NCBI GenBank assembly: GCA_020912385.1
Contig: CP087206.1
Span: forward strand, 1,922,001-1,986,000
Direction: 5' to 3'
Length of the DNA stretch: 64,000 nucleotides
Origin: Neofusicoccum parvum
Lineage: Eukaryota; Ascomycota; Dothideomycetes; Botryosphaeriales; Botryosphaeriaceae
Part shown: one piece after another, positions 1 through 12,513 of the stretch
How the letters are laid out: every line of letters begins with the position of its first letter
Numbering within the stretch: the first letter of the stretch is position 1
Notes under the pieces: model-generated
Database searches by the model: none
The model's input: the letters and a program-made list of their open reading frames with translations, nothing else
What the model was told of the DNA's origin: nothing
Position numbers and translations under genes: made by a program

Positions 1-218
1 TTTTTACGAACACCCCAGTGGTTCAGCTGAGTGCAATATTCTGAAGAACTTAGAGAAAGAGTAAGTAAATGTGTTCAAGATTCAATACATCAGCCTCACT
101 CTCACCTAGCCATGAATCCATCCTCCTCCATCATTCGAATGACGTCTTCTAGCTTATTCCCCGAAAACAGAGCCACTATTCGTGACTTGTGGCGATCCCA
201 CTCGCTCTTGTCAGGCAT
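1..218 (-). CDS. Clr5-domain protein, 5' end only (runs off the left edge)
   Basis: Two exons are visible: 218..106 and 48..1, continuing outside the window. The ATG at 218 opens MPDKSEWDRHKSRIVALF, followed by LEDVIRMMEEDGFMA. A GT donor at 105 and an AG acceptor at 49 join this to SSEYCTQLNHWGVRK. The spacing of W-x2-HK-x2-I, then a hydrophobic helix, then GF-x-A and a final W-G-x-R-K is the fungal Clr5 domain, a short N-terminal module often found ahead of TPR, ankyrin or uncharacterised regions in ascomycete proteins. The module's function is not established, and everything after it lies outside the window, so the protein class cannot be named further. Confidence 0.7.
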
Positions 219-1326
219 GATCGTGGGCGGACGTGAAGGTTGCGCAAGGTGCAGTGAACAGAAATTTGAGTGTCGGTCGGTTATTGCTCTGGGATGAAAG
301 ATGAAGGATTCATTCGGTCCTTGGGGTGAGCCTGGCGTTATATGTATGCGACCAGATAGTTTTGCAGCCTTGTGAAGTTCGCTCAGAATCGATAAGAAAA
401 AGCCAGAACACGGGTGGATGTCAGGATCGAGCGATCGAGCTCACCCCAGCACACCAATGAAAGAAAAATTGAACGCGTCCTGTGCCTAAGTAGGTTTTGA
501 TCCCCGGCTTTTCGACCAGAGTCTCTGTCGCCGTGGCTGATCATGCAGGTTTTGTCACTTGGTCGTGCCAGTCAGATTTTGGCGCCCAGAATTTTGTCCT
601 CGAATTTTGTCCTCAGCCTTGTCGCCCTCCATATTTTGTCAAGAAAATTCTGTTGGGCAGCGATACATGATCAGAGGTAGCACGACATGCGAGAAGTGAC
701 GAAACAAGCTGACCGGCTGGACGGCAAAGAGGCTGTATCATGATAGCCTCGCTGCCTGAACGCCTGTTACACCATTTGCAAGAAATTGGAGCTCCCCAGG
801 CAAAGCCGGGCAAGAATGGCGTGCAACCACAGTCTGCACGAGTAAGCCGAAGAGCGCTTAGAGACCGCTACCGGACCTGTGCATCCTGTAACCGATGTCA
901 GCCGTGTCTTCGTCTGCGCGGACCTTTGGCTGAAACCGACCATCATGAAGTCTTGGCATGGTATTGAGCTACAGTGGTTGCTTCGTAGTACACCGTGGTC
1001 GGCATAACGTTACAGCCATTGGGTATTACTGTTTCACTCCCCGCCTTCAGTGTTTTATTAAGCGGTCGGCCCGGGAAGTATTGCAGCAAGTTCACACTGC
1101 CTGGGTAGTTGAAGCCTCCTGATAACATGTAATAACCGGGCGCAATATCAATTCAATTTTCTCCATCCATATTATTTCTTGACCTTCGGCCCTCCTATTA
1201 AGGATAATGTGTTGAGATGTAAAGCGAAAACTAGAAGAGACATGCCGACGAGTATTAGCAAACCAAAATAATGTCTTGGACCGATGATAATTGTTAATGC
1301 CGCTGCATGAAAACTCCAACAGTGGG
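219..1326. other. Intergenic, no gene seen
   Basis: About 1.1 kb between the Clr5 gene start and the 3' end of the rhodopsin-like gene. Only short open frames without family resemblance occur here. The part next to 218 would hold the Clr5 promoter. Confidence 0.5.
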
Positions 1327-2724
1327 TCACACTACACAGGAGTTTTCCCTAGTTCTGCTTTCTTCAAACGTATCCCGCTTATCTTCAGATCTGTAACTGC
1401 TCTTATCTGTCACTGTCACCTCCGTTTCTACCGTCCTGAATATACCATCCTCTTTCATTGGCACAGCCTTATCAACGATGCGCTCTCTGCTGTCATCAGT
1501 CGCAAGGCTTTGGACGGAATTGCTCCTATTCCAAGGCGCCCCGTTGGCCTTGACACCAGTGATGTTGCCGTTCAACTCATATACCTTACGGTGGCCACGA
1601 GACTCCTTGCCGTCTGACAACGAAAAGCCATTGCTGCTTCCACGTTCCATTGCTCCCTTGTATGCTTTATTGATGATCGGGTACACGACCGGGACATTGC
1701 TGACGAACATGGCGACGAACGATTCACGGACCGCCCAAACCCCCGAATTAGAAGCGCCGACGACGGGGTTCTGCATGATATGTCAGTTGGCTTTCTGGGA
1801 GGAGTGAATGGATATGAGAAGTTTCGTCTTACTGTAAGTAGAAGTACGCAGCGTAGGATACCAGCCATCATGACGAAAATTCCACCGCCGAATACAGCTG
1901 TTAGCGCCAGCTTCTTCTTGAGTGAGATCCGCGCTTTCCAGAACATGGGCATGGGAATAGTCATGAGCCAAATGTCGGAAGAGATGTTGAGGATCAGGAA
2001 GACATAGCAGGCGTACTTGTTGACTGCGGGCTGGCATTGGTCTGTTGAAGCGGAAATGTTAAAAATGTGAAAATTCAGATTGCTCAGATGGAGAACAACT
2101 TACTTCCAGGATCTGGGTAAATTTGCCAGGCCTTATGTAGGGGCCGACAGCTGAAGAGAACAGTGCAAATGGTTGCGATCCAAGTGGATACAATTATAAA
2201 CCACCCAATCTTAACTCGAGTCTCCAGATGCGGAATTTTAGTGCTATAGTCTACTTTTCAGCCTGGCGTGAAGAGGTCTAGCCAAAGGGTCTGATACTTA
2301 CGTCATCCTGGAATAGTATCCGTTCATGCACACTTTCAGACCCCACAGCACGACGGAGTAAAAGCTCCAACCGATCAGCTGGTTTTTTGACCCTCCCCTG
2401 CGAAGATCGGCTTCATGAGAGTTGAGGTCCAAGGCTGCCCTCTCAGCATCGGTCATGCCGTTGTTTCCTAGACCGTGCCAGGTCGCGCCGACTTTGTATG
2501 CAATTCCGGTTTCGCCAGCGTAAAATGACTGCGATGTGGAAATCAGCCTTTGATGATGGTGCGGATTAAGGGGAGAAAGTCTTTACCGCTGCGATAAGTA
2601 TGAAGTAGTCATCAATCTTGAAACCACTGAGACCAACGCTGATGAGACGAGCGGCAGTGCGGATGAATACCATTGTAAGTGCGATAGAGAGAAGGAGAAA
2701 TGGTTCCACAGCGAAGGCGGCCAT
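1327..2724 (-). CDS. Rhodopsin-domain (SAT4/PTH11-like) integral membrane protein
   Basis: Five exons: 2724..2587, 2528..2302, 2243..2104, 2041..1833 and 1770..1327, giving 385 aa. All four introns are 58-63 nt with GT-AG ends and keep frame. The protein has the hallmarks of the fungal rhodopsin/SAT4 family: an N-terminal helix, an IDDYFILIAA segment, ETGIAYKVGATWHGLGNNG in the first loop, LFSCRPLHKAWQIYPDPGN, and a late segment VAMFVSNVPVVYPIINK followed by a charged cytoplasmic tail of about 110 residues. Seven membrane helices are expected from the family. Members are plasma-membrane proteins, some related to the PTH11 surface receptor, but most have no known ligand. The start chosen is the only ATG just ahead of helix 1; an upstream in-frame extension lacks an ATG. 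No broken motif was seen. Confidence 0.87.
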
Positions 2725-4447
2725 TTCTGATGGAGGAACGCGGCGGCAAAGTGCCGTAACGCAACTATTGAATGCTGCACGCAAGTGAAAAGTGAAGCCT
2801 AGGTATATTGAGGGAATAAATGAGAAGAACTTTATGTATCGCCACATAGCTGGAGTCGGGTCTCCTCTGGAGATAAGGGATAAGATCAGCTCGCGCGTAA
2901 TACCGATGGATGTACTTAGTCCAGGACTACAACAACTTAACCATTGGATAGGTCGCGAACGACGGGACGGCTTCTTAGCTCAAAGTCTAGAGTCAAAATT
3001 AGTTGTAGACGAACGAAATAGTGTTACGGCATGGCACCTCCACCAATGCGAAACGGGCGAAAGCTTTTGAACGCGCAGTGGCTGGAACGCTGGATCTACC
3101 CCAGCGACAATAAGTTGCCTTGAATCCAAATCAAACAATTTTAGCCGATTGCGTGCTCAGGTGGATGCTCACGGTCTGCCCGCCCAAGTAGAAGAATATA
3201 TACCATAGAGCGAGGTGGCTTGGCACCAGTCGAGAATCAAGGCACCACCATTATGAGTCCGATTATATATTTGGGCGATGTTGCATCGGCGGGAATAAAC
3301 CTCTGGAATGCAAATATGTTTGACCACGAAGTAGTTTCATCGATGTTGGCACGAAAACGCCACTCTAGTATAGATTTTGGTCTGGGCTGTTGCCGCTCAT
3401 CAACGTGGCGCAACTTGATGAAGCGGCGCCAGCCGAGTAAGAAGGAAATTTAAATGACAACAGAGGGCTTCGCGATCTTCACCATAGCCAAAATGAGGTG
3501 AAGATCGAGGGTAATAGGTAAGCAGTAAGAGCAATTCTAGCCTGCGACAGGCGTGGAAGACTATAGACGGCTTGATCCTCGACATTCTGTACCACGGGCG
3601 GCCTAATGCAGTAGTTTCTAGACCTGCGGGAGCGCACGGCTTGCAAATTAGCCCCAACGTGACGGTGGGACGAGGTTACCGCAGCGCGATGGAATTCCCC
3701 GCACGGAAGCTAGACAAACGCGGACAGATGGTAAGCTTTCGCGGGGACTAACGGAACAAGTTCCGAAGGATGGTCCATAGTGGCTGTACGAGCGGACCCT
3801 TGCGAAAGCGGTATGGCACGGCTTCGAGGAAGGCTTCCTGGAGGGTTTAAATGAAATGAGCCGCTGCGCCAAGGGGAAACTACTACTGCTGACGTATAAG
3901 GCTTGCAAGAAGCCAATAATGGGGCCGGAGACATTGAGCATACATCCACCGAGCAGAGACCTTATCATCGATATTGATCTGGCTAGTGGACCAACACCAG
4001 TCATATAAAAGCACAATATGCGAGACTTCTGCAATATACGAATTTAGTTTGGGAAGCATTGCAACGAGTCCACACGTGAGTATTCGAAGAATTTACTCGG
4101 ACAGGATCAGTATTTCTTCTCCTGTGCATTTGCGTCCTAACGGATGCTTCAACTACCCATTAAGGTATGCATGTGTTGCGATACTTCCTAAACCGACCCC
4201 GTACTCGAATGCTATAAGAGGGTATATGAAGCCTGTTGAGTATAAAGGTCCGTTCAATCGCTTCGTCGTTATCAAATGGCTGGTGACACGCGTTTCTTTT
4301 TGAATCACAATAATTCCAGCAAGGAGTATCAAGTTTTCAAAGGTAAAACCCACGATATCTCCTGCAGGCTCAGACAGCAGTGTTGCTGAGAAACGCGAAA
4401 CGAGTCTTTCCTTTGCATGGTGCGAAATAATTAACAAAAATCGCCTT
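2725..4447. other. Intergenic, no gene seen
   Basis: About 1.7 kb between the start of the rhodopsin-like gene and the stop of the NACHT gene. Open frames are short, mutually overlapping and without recognisable motifs. A few may be decayed coding sequence but nothing can be named. Confidence 0.45.
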
Positions 4448-7400
4448 TCAAAGTGACGACCGCCCCCGAAACAGCCTCGCGCCCCACGGATGTGTTGGTA
4501 TGCGAAGCTGAGGGCCTTCCTGGGGCGTCGATTCATACTCTTCCACATCTGGAGGGTTAAACTTTCCCCACCTCACCTTCTCGATGAATTCAAAGGTGCT
4601 TTTCAACGTCTCCGGATCATCCATTCCCAAACATGTCTCCCTGCTCATCCTCAATTGCGTGTATACCTCCTCCGCATATTTGAACTGCTGGCGAGACACA
4701 TACATGCTCGCGAATTCTTCCATCACGTTCCAGGCCTGTCTTTGGGACTCACGTTCAGACAAGCTGTCAAACGACTCGATGAATGCTTGATCCATGCTCC
4801 GAGCTTCTCCTAGCTTTTCACGGGACCGCAAAGCTCCCGTGGAATGCCACAGAGCCAGTATCGAGAGCGGGTGCAGACGGCCAAGGACTCTCCACATCTT
4901 CTCCACGAAGTGTCTCTCCGGTGAATCTGAAGAGCTCTGATCTACAAAGTCGGAGCTCTGGCCGGCTTCTGAAAGCCCTGTAAGATCCAGCAGGAGCTCT
5001 GCCACCTGCCAGTGATGGTTCTCAATAGCGTAAGTCAAGGGCCCTTTGTAAGGTTCGAAGTGTCCTGAAATGATTGCACCGGGCTCGAGGTTGATGTCTG
5101 GTTCGGAGTTTAGGCAGTTATTGGGATCCCTCTCCGCTCCGACCCGTAAGAGAAGGATTGCTATTTGCAAGTAGCCAAATTCAGCTGCTATGTGTAGGGG
5201 CGTTGCGTGTGCTTCGTTTCTGGCGTTCGGAGACAGGCCTTGAGAGAGGAGATAATCAACGATCTCGACACTACCGTTTCTGACAGCAGCGTGAAGGGGT
5301 GTCTCGTGGCGTCGATCCAGCACTCCCAAAAAAGCATCGCCATGCGATATGAGAATCTTTAGAGCTGTGAAGAGTCCATATCTTGCCAGGACGTGGATGA
5401 TGGTGCCCTCATAGCTTTTGTCCTTGTCGACGCCGAAATGTTTTTGAATACCAGCACAGACTGAGATGATAGTGTCGTAAGAATTCCAGTCATCATCGAA
5501 GTACTTTGCCGTCTTTTCGTAGGCGCCTCCAAGAGTTGATCGCGGATATGAAAAGGAATCGACCAAGTACTGTTGATCTGTACCGAGATCACTGGCCAAC
5601 TTCGCATGCTTTGGCCAATACCTTGCAGAGTATTGGAGCAATGGGAAGCGATCCAGTATATTTCCGCCTTCTTGCCAAGACGACTCTGCGTGATCTTGGA
5701 TCTCTGAGGTCCCCAAATAGGCCAGGCAAGTTTTGCAAAGATAAACTTGAGCAGAGCCAGCGGCCTGATCAGAAAGCGCGACGTGGATCTCCTCGAGACC
5801 CTTGCTGAAAAGGAAATCCGATACCGATTGGTGAATAAAGTGAACAGTCTTGACCTTCTCTTCAGAACCAGTATTGTGGGGTTGCGCGGCGATTGCAATT
5901 TGCACGAGTCCTCTTGATAGCGTATTGATCAACTTTGCTGCTTCACTTTCCGAGTTACCCCAGCCTGATTCCATTTCGCATGTAATAATCGATCTGCGAG
6001 GAGCTCCAGGATCGACAGCCATCGCATGTCGAATCGCTCCCCAAGTCAACGGCTCGCAGGAAAAATACACCCATTGCAGCAACCGAACAGTTTGATCAGA
6101 CGGATTTTTGAGAAGGTGCGAATAAAGCTCATGGAGCTTCTGCGGCATGTGTTGAAGATTTTGCTCCAAGAAGTGATATGAATAGCCAGATGTTTCAAGG
6201 TCGATGACATGGGCGGTGACCAGGACGGCCCATTGAAACACACCGTTGGCTATTTCAGCAATTTTTTTCTCCAACTTCAAGCTTTCTTGGTATCGCCTAA
6301 GTTTCGAATGGATGCAAGTCCGTATGTCGCCATCGTTCTCGTCTTCCAGGCAAATCGAATCCTCGTCGTAAGTCGAGAGATTGGGATAGTGGCGGCAAGA
6401 AAAACAAATCTTGAAGTTTTGGTCCACATTCACCAGAAGATCCTGGAAGTAATCGATAACTTCAAGCGCCACATCTTTTCCAAGCTCGTCGAGAGCGTCG
6501 ACGAAGAGTATGATCTGAACATTTTCGGCCACCTCTCGGATGCTATTTCCCAAGCAGGTTTGTAGTTCTCCAGTCGTCCAGTCCCAATCCTTCCGGTGTT
6601 GTCCTTCAAGTCTACATCTTTCCTTGTATTTACGAACAAGATCCTTGGATGAGTTTGGAGGGTTCGGACTCATGTCGAAAATCTGCTGAAGGAGCGAGCG
6701 GGCGAGTCCAAGCTTCGATTTTTGCATACTACTTCCTTGTCCGTAAACAAAGAAAGAAGCAAGGCAAATGTCGGCGGCGCCAATCTGTTTGGCCGTCTCC
6801 TGTGTTACAAACTTCATTAACGTTGACTTGCCAGATCCAGGTTTTCCTTTCACCCATATCATCCCGTGACTTGAAGATGCCCACTCCACATAATTGTGGT
6901 GCTGTAGTAGCCATTCGCACGTTCCGGTTGCGTCAACGATATCGTTCATCCGATTGCTTTGCCAAGGGAATGAGAGCGATTTCAGGCATTCTGGAACTGG
7001 GTGAGCTTCTCCAATACGTATGACATGGTTCCAGGTAGCGGGAGTTTGACCTTTATATTTCTCTGTCCATTCTTTGTCCTCACCAAAAAACCTATTCTGG
7101 ATAATCTGAGGCGCTCTTTTACAGAGTTTTCCTAAGCGGTGTCGGAGATCCTCGTAGTGTTGATCCTGTGGGCTCCGAAATTTGACCAAATCGGAATGAT
7201 CTCGATCAATCGGACAGACATACTGGTCGCTTGTGTGACCCGATTCCCAATCTCTTGAATGGGTTGCTGATGGATAATCTACAAGCAGCCTGGCCTCACC
7301 AGACCTCACCCAAGAGCCGTCTGGATTCTATCGTCCAAAGTTAATAAGGCTTCGCAATCGTCACAGCGAAGAACAACGAACCTGTTTCGGTATCTGCGAA

Positions 7401-8590
7401 TGGAGAGTCTCATAATAGGAGATGATTTCTGCGTCCCTGAAGTGGAATTTTTCAGGGAAAGTACGCGAGAGATTTTGAAGTAAGAAAGATGAGGATCTCA
7501 GAGTCTCAAGGAGCTGCCTGTTGGGCTGGTCTCCCACCATGGCGACGAGATGATCCACTGGCATTCCTCGGTTCGGAACTCCATACAAGAAGATACCGCA
7601 AATTGATTTGAGTGCCCTCTTATCATAGTCATCTTTGCTTTCCGCCATTTGGACTATCGCCTGGATAGTTTGTGAGTATTGTTGACCTCGTAAATGGTGA
7701 TGACGCACCTGCTTGAGGATGATGCCTCCAATACTATGACCTATCAGTATCAGAGGTACTTTATCCGTATTTTCTTCTCCAGTCCCTCTCATTAGTGGAA
7801 TGGCGTCTCTAGTCCCCATCATTCGTATGATAGCATTCCGGAACGGGATCGCCATGTCATTGATAGTCTGACAGTTTTGACTATTTTGAAGCTTGGAGTC
7901 ATAGCCGTAGATGAATACCCGGACTCAAGGTAAGTCGTGTGGTAAACTTTCCCGAAGCCACATATAAGAACTGTCTTTCTTCTTGAAAGAGCCAAAGGCA
8001 TGGCCGCCAAGTCCTGATATTGCCACGACACTAAGAATAACGTCAGCTAGTGCCATCAGGTTCCGATTTCATTCGTTGTGGAACAAACTCAATATTACGG
8101 TCCGAGTCTGGTCCAGAGTGTAAAGGCGTTAAGCCGTGGAAATGGACGTCAAGTACTGGACCGATTAGTTCCCCTGGAGCATTGAGTAACCACTCGGTTC
8201 GGTCTGGGTTTGAATTGGGTAGATTCTCAGGCTCCACCGAGAACTCAAATGTTGCCGTTTGCGCTCCAGGATCCTCAGGACTTTGCGCCAATGACCGCAC
8301 ATAAACGTTGACATGCTCTTCTAAACCTAATTGCCGCTTGACCAGGCTCTGGACACCCGTGACATCCAGATTTGCGGAGATGCCTCGGAGTCGGAATGTA
8401 CGACTTGTTCGTTTGGGCGTGACCTGGAGAGGAAGAACAGACCGCTTTTTTTGCGCTGGTCCAGTCTCGGGATGTCTTTGAGGACTTTCTGTATGAAAGT
8501 GAGTTGGGAGAAGATGAGATATACCCCAAACGTTTCATTACCTCGTTTGTTTCCCCGCCGTACCCGCCAGGCTTCTGAAAGCCGTTGCAT
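4448..8590 (-). CDS. NACHT-ankyrin NLR-like protein with N-terminal alpha/beta-hydrolase domain; one in-frame TGA
   Basis: Five exons: 8590..8542, 8488..8089, 8030..7709, 7660..7382 and 7327..4448. They sum to 1310 codons including the final stop. Domain order: a short N-terminal region, then a serine-hydrolase-like domain (VVAISGLGGHAFGSF, nucleophile elbow LILIGHSIGG, CGIFLYGVPNRGM), then NACHT (P-loop VKGKPGSGKST, Walker B ILFVDALDEL), then ankyrin repeats (TPLHAAVRNGSVEIVDYLL, TPLHIAAEFGYLQIAILLL) and a TPR-like C-terminus. This is the architecture of fungal STAND/NLR proteins, proposed to act in non-self recognition and incompatibility. The frame is continuous across all exons except for TGA at 7927..7925, inside conserved hydrolase sequence between LPHDLP and VRVFIYGYD where homologues usually have glycine. 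The donor of intron 2 (GTTTGT at 8088) is weak but is the only one restoring NIDVVAISGLGG. The gene is therefore either a recent pseudogene or truncated at the hydrolase domain, leaving NACHT untranslated. Confidence 0.82.
7925..7927 (-). other. In-frame TGA inside the NACHT gene
   Basis: The codon order around the site reads H-D-L-P-stop-V-R-V-F-I-Y-G-Y-D. One substitution from GGA would make the TGA. The only splice pair that removes it (GT within the DSS codons, AG just after the TGA) would also delete the conserved SYMWLRESLPHDL segment, so splicing around it is unlikely. Confidence 0.75.
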
Positions 8591-10471
8591 CTTAGCTGTA
8601 AGGCTGAGCGCCAGGTACTTTGCGGGATATAGCTCGAGTATGCAATAGTGTCTTTGCTGCCTTGAGAATCTAGAGTAGACCGCAGCCCTGTTCTCTGGAG
8701 AGCAAGCGTTTCACAGCATTCTGGATGTCAAAGAGAGATGCGGAGTTGCGAGAGCGAGGCAGTTGGGCCTTGAGACAAGGCTGAGAGCTGAGAACCCCGC
8801 CATTGCGGCTGAGCCTGCACTGGTCGCCATTGGCTTGCAGGGGTTCAGATGATTACGTGAGATTCGCATCTTAGTGCACGCTTCGGATCAGCATTCTGTA
8901 AATGGCGCTAGACCGAAGGCTGGAGTGGAAGATCCCGGAGCTGTCCATGATAAGGATAGCCGATCTTTCAGACATGCTCTATTTTTGCTCAAAATATGCG
9001 GATGTTTAAACACACTTTTTCGGGCCTCAATAATTGGGAAACTCAAACTCTCTGGGTAGAGAGATACTGGTAAACCGCATCGGAACAGAACTGTCCGCAT
9101 GACTATTATTTTAAGAAAGTTTCCACGCCAGCTTGAAATAGTTTTCCAACTTCAACTCAACCATAGCTGCTCAAGGTACATAAAGCAGGAGATAAAAATT
9201 CATCTTTGGCAAGCTTACGCTCCCTCAGAACGGTAAACTGTGCTCTTCTTTCGGCAGCCTTTCTTCGGTCCTGGCTGTCGACACAGTTAAATTGCAAGCC
9301 GAACACTCCACAATCAGGCGAGTTCTTTTTATCACTCCAGAGAAACGGTGCGCTGAAACGATATTCGAATATGATGCAAATTTTTATCAGTAGCATGAGC
9401 TGCCTGCTGGACACTCCACCGGCTTTCCATAGCCGTCATCAATAGTCAACACTATGAAAAACCTGGTCATCCCCTACAGTGTTCATGCAATTCCAAATGC
9501 AAGAGCATTCTTAATAAGTCTAGTGTTGCTGCAGGAGACCGACCATGCCGAAGTAATAATACATAAAAGAGAGAGAGCCTCTATGAATATCTTCTGCCAC
9601 CAACAGGGCCTACTTTTGACCGTATGATCGCGCTAGACCCTTCACCCAGGGAAAAGGTCATACGTGCTCAGTGAGTGTGAGGCAGATGATCGCGAGCAGG
9701 TTATAGGAAAGCCTTCCTCTTCTCTACATAAACCGCCTTGCACAGGAACTCAGAGAGCGGAATTCCGACCGAAGATTGATTCAGTAAATGACAATTTTTG
9801 TCAGATCATCTGACAAAGACACTCTCTGCGCCTGTCCTTTCTCTCGGATCACGAATTCTCAACATATTTCCTTTTCTCCCTTTTCCTCGTTGTTTTGAGC
9901 AGGCACGAGAAGCACCCGAAGCTGCCGCAGTCCACTGCAGTGAAAATCTCTATTATATAAAGATGCTGAGGAACAATAGCCAAAAAAAAAAAAAGAAATA
10001 GCACCGCACATCAATATACAGAAGTGATGAGCTGCCCGGTCGGCGGTCATGTAGATACTCGCTGCATTCCCTTGAGTCTGGCTTGATGTTCGGAACGAAA
10101 CAGAAAAAAGGTGACAGAATGACGAATTTCTCTTCCCCCATACCAGTGGAGAAAGACCGTCTGGCTTATTGACGATTGGTAAGATTTTCATCTCAGAAGG
10201 CTGTATTTTTGGGCTGCTGGCTTGCCTTTATATCCGGGAGAAGCCATCTGGGCATGATTGGAGCTCTGGACACACCTCCTCCTGACTTTTACCTTCCAAG
10301 AAAGCACGCCAGATGATCTTATTGGGCCTCGAAATCAAGTCACAAAAGACAGTGGGTTGAAACAGTCGAGTTCACGAATTGCTCTGTTGTGGCTCCGAAT
10401 GAATGATTCAACTTGAAAGTCAAGCGGTAAAGGTATTTGAAAGATAAGTCATGTTCAGAAGAATGAATCAA
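8591..10471. other. Intergenic, upstream of the NACHT gene and left flank of the LINE
   Basis: About 1.9 kb with no convincing coding sequence. It contains a 13-nt A-run near 9982 and a perfect inverted repeat at 9797-9817. The NACHT gene promoter should lie just right of 8590. Confidence 0.5.
9797..9817. repeat. Perfect 21-bp inverted repeat
   Basis: Arms TTTGTCAGAT and ATCTGACAAA are separated by a single C. It could be a binding site for a dimeric regulator or a small hairpin; no gene starts within 600 bp, so its role is unknown. Confidence 0.4.
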
Positions 10472-10484
10472 TCAACTCGCTAAC
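10472..10484 (+). repeat. Left target-site duplication of LINE copy 1
   Basis: TCAACTCGCTAAC, identical to 12514-12526. The first seven bases could also belong to the pentamer tail on the right side, but GCTAAC on both flanks supports a true duplication. Confidence 0.7.
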
Positions 10485-12513
10485 CCGACCTAGTTGACCA
10501 GCCAGTTGACTTCACTGGAGGATCATCTGCCTACATTGATGATTACTGCCGGTGGCGAACAAGCCTATCTGCAAGCAAAAACCGTGCGGCCTTGCAAAGG
10601 GAGGACATACCAAGAATGCAGCGCTGGGCAGAGCAAACTGGATCAAGCTTTGAAGCAGACAAGACAGAGCTCATACACTTTACAAGAAGTCCAGACCAGA
10701 ACTGCTCAGGAGCAATAGTCATGGACAACCATGTAATTGAGCCTAAGCAAGAAGTGAAGCTGTTGGGAGTTATCTTTGACCAGCAACTCCGGTGGAGAGC
10801 CCACGTTCAGAGAGCTGCCACACGAGCAACCAAGACCTGCCTGGCCATAGGTAGACTGAGGCACCTCCGACCAAAGCAGATGCGCCAGCTCTATCAAGCG
10901 TGCGTGATTCCTCAACTGGACTACGCCTCAACCGTCTGGCACTCCCCAAAGAGATGCAAATGGCAAGTGGCAGTGCTCTCCAGGATTCAGCGGCTGGCAA
11001 CAACCAAGGCCATTTCAGCCTTCCAAACCGTTTCAACTGAAGCACTAGACTACGAGAACTTTCTCCTACCAACAAAGCTACGCCTACAGGCTAGGGCAGA
11101 GAGGGTCATCACTAACCTCAAAACACTCCCCACCTCTCATCCATGCAAGACGCTTGTCAACAAAACAACATCAACACTCAATCTGGCAGTCAGCTTCCTG
11201 AGCCCACTGAATGCAACCCTCAAGTTACAAAGTCCAGACCAGGCTGAGGAGACTGAAGTAATTGACACATGCCCCCTTCCACCATGGAAACCCCTGCTAC
11301 TAGACAACATCCAACTGCAGCTACCCAAATCTCAGACCCTAGAGGTTTTCAAGGAAGAGCTTAAACGAGACGGGGCTAAGAAGATCTTCACGGACGCATC
11401 TCAAGTAAAAGGACAACTTGGAGCAGCTGCGGTGATCCTCAACCAGGAGCAGAGAATCCACAGACAAGCCCAGAAAGGTGTTGGCTCCAGCAAGTTTTAT
11501 AGTATCACGGCCGCTGAGCTTATCGCTATTAACACCGGCATGGAGCTAGCAGTGGAGCAGAATCTCGAAGAAGGCAACTCAAATCCAGCAACATACACAA
11601 TCTACAGCGACTCAAAGGCAGCCCTACAAGCACTAGCAGACCCACACAAGCGTCGATCAGGTCAAGGCATAGTACGGTCAATTACAGAAACAGCCAAGCA
11701 TATCAAGGATAGCCATCAAATCAGCTTCTCTCTCCAATGGGTGCCAAGCCACAGTGGGATCAGAGGGAATGATGAAGCGGACAGGCTCGCTAAAGCTGCA
11801 ACCACACGCCTCAGAGAACACAGCTTTGGACCACTAGCATCACTTCAGGCCCAGGCAGCCAAGGAAACAGCACACGCAACCTGGACAGCACAATGGGAAA
11901 TCTCAGACAAAGGCCAGCACCTCCGAGGCATCGACACAGCCCCACCAGGCCCTCACACCCGGCATCTATACGACAAGCTCCCACGGAGCCAGACAGGCCT
12001 TCTTGCCCAGCTGCGAACTGGACACTGCTGGCTCAATCAGCACCGCACTCGAATGGGCCGCATCAACAATGAGCAGTGTGAATGTGGAGAAGTTGAATCA
12101 GTATCACATGTCCTTCTTGACTGTTACCTGCTTCAGCAAGGCCGTCAGAAGATGCTTCAAGAAAGTGGCTTACAAAAGAACAGCCTATCAGCCTTGCTAG
12201 GTGGAAAGCCACCAAACAGCACAGCAGCCACCCAAAGCAAAAACAAGTGGAGGATAACAGCATCGCAGCTACAGGCTGTACTCAGCTTTGCGCAAGACAC
12301 ACAGCGGTTTATAAACAGAGAGGAACCCATAGCGTAGAACACTCTTTACACCACACACCTAACACCTTACTCTCCGCCTCCCTTTACCTTCTCCTTCTCT
12401 CAAATTGACACACAACATGTATACTAGCATTGAAATTCTTTGAATAGTCGTAGCCTGCATATCGCTCAGGGCGATGGGTCAGGGTAAATGAATTCAACTC
12501 AACTCAACTCAAC
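10485..12513 (+). mobile_element. 5'-truncated Tad-type LINE (non-LTR retrotransposon)
   Basis: About 2.0 kb between two 13-bp direct repeats. The body starts inside the reverse transcriptase domain and continues through RNase H to a stop at 12337, then an untranslated segment and a tail of about five TCAAC pentamers just before the right repeat. 5' truncation, a simple-repeat 3' tail and target-site duplication are the signature of target-primed reverse transcription. The reading frame is still open over 600 codons, so this copy is young or has escaped mutation. Confidence 0.88.
10487..12337 (+). pseudogene. LINE ORF2 C-terminal part: reverse transcriptase palm, RNase H, cysteine motif
   Basis: The frame is open from the left breakpoint. 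It begins with VDQPVDFTGGSSAYIDDY, where YIDD is the polymerase active-site box. The thumb region follows (DKTELIHFTR, VKLLGVIFDQQLRW, IPQLDYASTVWH). RNase H follows with catalytic acidic residues in KIFTDAS, SITAAELIAI, YTIYSDSKAAL and the SLQWVPSHSGIRGNDEADRLA block. The C-terminus has CECGEVESVSHVLLDC, the cysteine/histidine motif seen at the end of Tad/I-clade polyproteins. The endonuclease and the first half of the polymerase are absent, so the fragment cannot retrotranspose on its own. No internal stop or frameshift was seen. Confidence 0.88.

Noticed and set aside
7820..7930. Alternative splice to remove the TGA of the NACHT gene
   Set aside because: The only frame-keeping GT-AG pair deletes conserved hydrolase residues and uses a poor donor.
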